From Paracoccaceae bacterium (lineage in GTDB: Bacteria; Pseudomonadota; Alphaproteobacteria; Rhodobacterales; Rhodobacteraceae), in the NCBI GenBank assembly GCA_002746395.1, contig NVXA01000001.1, positions 391,243-400,588 of the forward strand: DNA of 9,346 nucleotides, read 5' to 3'. Below are positions 6,813-9,346 of the stretch, in pieces; the first letter of the stretch is position 1; the number at the start of each line of letters is the position of its first letter. Position numbers and translations under genes: made by a program. Below the pieces are notes generated by a model, which was given only the letters and a program-made list of their open reading frames with translations, did not search any database and was not told the DNA's origin.

Positions 6813-6829
6813 TATAATCCCTATGAGGT
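6813..6829 (+). promoter_or_regulatory. Ribosome-binding site fixing the TTG start of the polymerase gene, plus a TATAAT box
   Basis: GAGGT at 6825-6829 lies six bases before TTG 6836 and is the best Shine-Dalgarno match in the area. The two nearby ATGs (6823 and 6831) run into stops within a few codons in other frames, so TTG is the likely start. A perfect TATAAT at 6813-6818 could be a -10 box, but no recognisable -35 lies 16-18 bases upstream and the leader would be very short, so the promoter reading is weak. Confidence 0.5.
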
Positions 6830-6835
6830 CATGAT

Positions 6836-8194
6836 TTGAGTTCTTCTGAAAAAGAAAAAGGCGAAAACGCGCACAGCACGACAGCAGCCTCTCTCGGTGT
6901 AATTAATAATCCGAAGGCAATCAGGGTGGCCACCACGGTTCCCATATATATCCTAATGGTTTTACCCGCAGTTTTAGGCCTCGTTTTCGTCGGATTTGGC
7001 GTGCTTTACGCAGGGGGGCTTCGGCCTGTCGTATTCGAACTTTCCTGGCTCACATTTGCGTTTGTGCTGATTGGCACCTCGATAGCTTCAAACGCACCTG
7101 TTCTCGAAGAAGCGAAGCATTTATCGCGGGCATATCTGGCGGTTTTTGTCGCATTCGCAAGCATATCAGCTTACACGACCATCGCCGTTGCACCGAGCGT
7201 GAAAATGGCGAGTTATGCCACTGGAACGAGTATCGCCGCTATTCTGACCGGACTCGCCGCTTCAGCATTATTGAGGCGGTATGGTGATGGTATCCTCATG
7301 CGGGTGAGTTGGGCGTTATTTTTGGCAATGCTACTACAGGCTCCGTTTTGGATATGGTTATACGTCACCGAAGGGCAGAATTCAGAGTTTGACTGGAACA
7401 ACCGAACGCCAGGATTTCCGAGTGTTAGAATGTACGGTTATTCCGTTGAAGCCGGCCTAGCAGCAGCACTTGGGCTGTTCTATCTGTCCGATAACAAAAG
7501 CAAACTAATCCGAACTAGCCTGATCGTGGGCACGATCTCACTGTGGATGCTACTATTTTGGAGTGGTGGCAGAGGCGCGCTCCTCGCATTACTCGCGACG
7601 TGCATCGTTGTCGCCATTATCACGCCAAAGTTTGTTACGAAAATGTGGAAGTTCTTGATCGCGACGATAGCGGTTGGTGCAGGCCTGTCCCTGCTATTAC
7701 CTGTGCCAAGCGGCGCATACGGATTGCTACGCAGGTTTAATGCGACTGCAAACACCGGAACGTTAAATGATATTTCCAGTGATAGAATAACATTGTGGTC
7801 CGACGCCTATAGTATTTTTCTGGATAGGCCGATTTTCGGGCATGGAATGTTGCAATACAGCCATGTTACCACCCTAATCAGAGCTGACGCGCCGATACAG
7901 GTTCACAACATAATACTCGAGTCCTTAGTCGCATTTGGTCTGGTTGGAACCGTTGCATTAGCATTTCTGTTAGGAAAAATCTGGGTGTCAGCAGCAATTC
8001 GGCTGCACCGTGGCGACAACTTATCAACGTTGCCTGTATTTTTGATTGCAACATCGTTGCTCGTCCACGGGCTTGTGTCCGGCACATATTATCACATCCA
8101 TTCCGTCTTGATTATCGCAATCTCGCTCGGGTTATTGCTATATGATCACGACAACCCATCCGATGTTTCAAAAGGTTCTGACGATGACTCATAA
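6836..8194 (+). CDS. O-antigen ligase/polymerase family membrane protein (Wzy/WaaL-like)
   Basis: The 452-residue protein has a polar N-terminus (about 30 residues), roughly twelve hydrophobic helices and one large extracytoplasmic loop (about residues 290-357). That is the layout of the O-antigen ligase/polymerase (Wzy_C) superfamily. The matching motifs are SGGRGA (243-248), SSDRITLW (314-321), DRPIFGHG (330-337) and VHNIILESLVAFGLVG (356-371), with the conserved His357-Asn358. Members either polymerise undecaprenyl-linked repeat units (Wzy) or transfer glycan to lipid A-core (WaaL). Sequence reading cannot separate these, though an initiating transferase and glycosyltransferases just upstream favour Wzy. 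The start is TTG 6836 with GAGGT upstream. The tail (SDVSKGSDDDS) is very hydrophilic, and its last codons overlap the ribosome-binding site and start of ybgC by 11 bases, so the natural 3' end may have been lost on insertion. Confidence 0.88.
   Translation: MSSSEKEKGENAHSTTAASLGVINNPKAIRVATTVPIYILMVLPAVLGLVFVGFGVLYAGGLRPVVFELSWLTFAFVLIGTSIASNAPVLEEAKHLSRAYLAVFVAFASISAYTTIAVAPSVKMASYATGTSIAAILTGLAASALLRRYGDGILMRVSWALFLAMLLQAPFWIWLYVTEGQNSEFDWNNRTPGFPSVRMYGYSVEAGLAAALGLFYLSDNKSKLIRTSLIVGTISLWMLLFWSGGRGALLALLATCIVVAIITPKFVTKMWKFLIATIAVGAGLSLLLPVPSGAYGLLRRFNATANTGTLNDISSDRITLWSDAYSIFLDRPIFGHGMLQYSHVTTLIRADAPIQVHNIILESLVAFGLVGTVALAFLLGKIWVSAAIRLHRGDNLSTLPVFLIATSLLVHGLVSGTYYHIHSVLIIAISLGLLLYDHDNPSDVSKGSDDDS
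8171..8175 (+). promoter_or_regulatory. Ribosome-binding site choosing the ybgC start
   Basis: AAAGG lies eight bases before ATG 8184. It sits inside the last codons of the polymerase gene and supports the shorter YbgC start (MTHNF) over the in-frame ATGs at 8142 and 8163. Confidence 0.6.
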
Positions 8195-8582
8195 TTTCAA
8201 ACTGCGCGTTTACTATGAGGATACCGACCTTGCAGGTATCGTCTATTACGCCAATTACCTTCGCTACATTGAACGCGCACGAAGCGAGGCTGTTCGCGAT
8301 GTTGGCCTTGATCAATGGGCTATGAAGCAGGATGGGATGGTGTTTGTGGTGCGCCAAGTCGTAGCGGATTACCTGTTGCCTGCCAAATTCGACGACGTGT
8401 TGACGATTGAAACGGAAACAACATCTCTAAAGGGTGCAACCATGCAAATGTTCCAAACGGTCATGCGTGAAGATCAGGTGATTTTCACCGCCGACGTGCG
8501 CGTCGCGTTCATGACAACAGAGGGTAAACCAACCCGTTTTCCGGCAATAATCCGCCAGCAATTGCTGAAATTACAGGCCTAA
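8184..8582 (+). CDS. ybgC: YbgC, Tol-Pal-associated acyl-CoA thioesterase
   Basis: Starting at ATG 8184 the protein has 132 residues, the usual YbgC size. It is a hotdog-fold 4-hydroxybenzoyl-CoA thioesterase-family enzyme. The signature YYEDTDLAGIVYYANYLRYI (10-29) followed by ERARSE (30-35) contains the expected catalytic Asp15; FVVRQVVADYLLPAKFDD and the C-terminal MTTEGKPTRFP are also typical. YbgC hydrolyses acyl-CoA in the cytoplasm and is almost always the first gene of the tol-pal cluster, where it is linked to phospholipid metabolism and cell-envelope division; tolQ follows here too. In-frame ATGs at 8142 and 8163 would add a non-homologous leader and lie deep inside the polymerase gene, so I reject them. 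The 11-base overlap with that gene suggests translational coupling. Codon use returns to the GC-richer style of the flank. Confidence 0.95.
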   Translation: MTHNFKLRVYYEDTDLAGIVYYANYLRYIERARSEAVRDVGLDQWAMKQDGMVFVVRQVVADYLLPAKFDDVLTIETETTSLKGATMQMFQTVMREDQVIFTADVRVAFMTTEGKPTRFPAIIRQQLLKLQA

Positions 8583-8604
8583 CCTTGTACTTTGGCGCAT
8601 TATT

Positions 8605-8642
8605 TTGCACCTTCACATAAAAGTGGCTATCGTTATGGCCAC
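8605..8642 (+). promoter_or_regulatory. Weak promoter candidate and hairpin in the ybgC-tolQ gap
   Basis: The 108-base gap holds TTGCAC (8605-8610), 17 bases, then TATCGT (8628-8633), a partial sigma-70-like match that could start tolQ transcription. Overlapping it, GTGGCTAT (8623-8630) can pair with ATGGCCAC (8635-8642) around CGTT, with one G-T pair. There is no T-run on the + strand. On the - strand the stem would be followed by TTTTATG, but no gene there needs a terminator. Both readings are tentative. Confidence 0.25.
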
Positions 8643-8690
8643 CACAGGCATACATGAAACGAAACCAATTCGTTCAGAGAGAGCAGTATT

Positions 8691-9346
8691 ATGGAAGCAG
8701 AGACCCTCGCCGCCGCGCAGCATATGGACTTTTCCTTGCTGGCGCAGTTCTTAAGGGCGAGCCTGACCGTTAAAATCGTAATGCTGTCGTTGATCGCAGC
8801 CTCGCTTTGGTCTTGGGCTATTATTATCGCAAAATTTATTGCCTATCGCCGCGCGAGCAAAGAAACGGCCATGTTCGAAGATGCTTTCTGGTCTGGGCAA
8901 CCGCTGGATCAATTGTATGAACGTGTCAGCGCCAATCCCCGCAGCGCCTCGGAGAAAGTTTTTGCGGCTGGCATGTCGGAGTGGCGCAAATCGCATCGCT
9001 CCGATGGTGGTATGTTGGCTGGCACGAACGCGCGGATTGAACGGGCGATGAATGTTGCCTTGGATAAATCCGCGGACCAGTTGAATGCCGGCCTAACGTT
9101 TTTGGCTACAGTCGGGTCAATCTCGCCTTTCGTCGGGCTGTTTGGCACGGTTTGGGGCATCAAAGGCTCGTTTGAAGAAATCGCCGCGCAACAAAGCACC
9201 AATCTGGCCGTTGTGGCCCCGGGCATTGCCGAGGCCTTGCTGGCCACCGCGATGGGGCTTTTGGCCGCTATTCCTGCGGTAATCTTCTATAATAAGCTGT
9301 CGGCAGATGCCGATAAAATTTCGGGCGAATGGGAAGCGTTTATGGA
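8691..9346 (+). CDS. tolQ: TolQ, Tol-Pal energising proton-channel subunit (3' end cut by window)
   Basis: The frame from ATG 8691 stays open to the window edge and gives 218 residues of a protein usually about 230 long, so only the tail is missing. TolQ is an inner-membrane MotA/TolQ/ExbB-family protein. With TolR it uses proton-motive force to energise TolA and keep the outer membrane attached during division. The first transmembrane helix is near residues 27-50. A cytoplasmic loop includes FEDAFWSGQPLD. The conserved second and third helices contain ATVGSISPFVGLFGTVWGI (139-157) and VAPGIAEALLATAMGLLAAI (175-194), the family signature with channel threonines. GAGAGAG (8677-8683) precedes the ATG by seven bases. 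The gene follows ybgC at the usual place for the tol cluster; tolR, tolA, tolB and pal would be expected beyond the window. Confidence 0.97.
   Translation, partial: MEAETLAAAQHMDFSLLAQFLRASLTVKIVMLSLIAASLWSWAIIIAKFIAYRRASKETAMFEDAFWSGQPLDQLYERVSANPRSASEKVFAAGMSEWRKSHRSDGGMLAGTNARIERAMNVALDKSADQLNAGLTFLATVGSISPFVGLFGTVWGIKGSFEEIAAQQSTNLAVVAPGIAEALLATAMGLLAAIPAVIFYNKLSADADKISGEWEAFM

Noticed and set aside
8142..8183. Longer YbgC starting at ATG 8142 or 8163
   Set aside because: It would add up to 14 residues unlike the family, inside the polymerase gene. ATG 8184 has AAAGG at good spacing and gives the standard N-terminus.
1..9346. CRISPR array, tRNA/rRNA gene, insertion sequence, toxin-antitoxin or defence system
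   Set aside because: I found no spaced repeats, no tRNA-like cloverleaf, no transposase or terminal inverted repeats, and no nuclease or toxin motifs on either strand. The mosaic is explained by polysaccharide genes and deletion.

Overview
The window looks like chromosome of an alphaproteobacterium, most likely Rhodobacterales (roseobacter-type). The basis is the style of the RuvB and TolQ proteins, the moderately high GC of the flanks, and the frame of ruvB plus a hypothetical gene on the left and ybgC plus tolQ on the right. From general knowledge of these genomes, ruvCAB, ybgC and tolQRAB-pal commonly lie close together. All genes run on the + strand.

Layout: (1) The left flank holds the 3' part of ruvB and a short-spaced gene of unknown function (1-1046). 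(2) A surface-polysaccharide cassette occupies about 1116-8194. It encodes a Wzb-type low-molecular-weight tyrosine phosphatase, a bifunctional mannose-1-phosphate guanylyltransferase / mannose-6-phosphate isomerase, a decayed rml remnant (start of rmlC joined to the end of rmlA), a WecA/WbpL-type membrane sugar-phosphate transferase, a GT4-type glycosyltransferase, a GT2 glycosyltransferase, and an O-antigen ligase/polymerase-family membrane protein. (3) The right flank holds ybgC and the first ~218 codons of tolQ (8184-9346).

How the genes fit together (inference from families): ManC makes GDP-mannose. The WecA-like enzyme loads the first sugar phosphate onto undecaprenyl phosphate. The GT4 and GT2 enzymes extend the lipid-linked oligosaccharide on the cytoplasmic side. 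The last membrane protein polymerises repeat units or ligates glycan in the periplasm. No flippase (Wzx), export channel (Wza), BY-kinase/chain-length protein (Wzc) or phosphomannomutase is in the window, so the pathway depends on genes elsewhere. From about 3660 to 8190 the DNA is visibly more AT-rich than the flanks and than manC, which fits horizontally exchanged polysaccharide genes.

The most notable point is at 3215-3673. RmlC codons are recognisable from a GTG start, interrupted by a TGA and then a frameshift, and they run directly into the C-terminus of RmlA. This is the scar of a deleted dTDP-L-rhamnose operon. A gene caller would report a misleading intact ORF at 3240-3647. The second point is that the last gene of the cassette overlaps the start of ybgC by 11 bases, tying the polysaccharide genes to the tol cluster. 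I see no exotic new system here; the interest lies in the remnant, the insertion site and a few small intergenic repeats.
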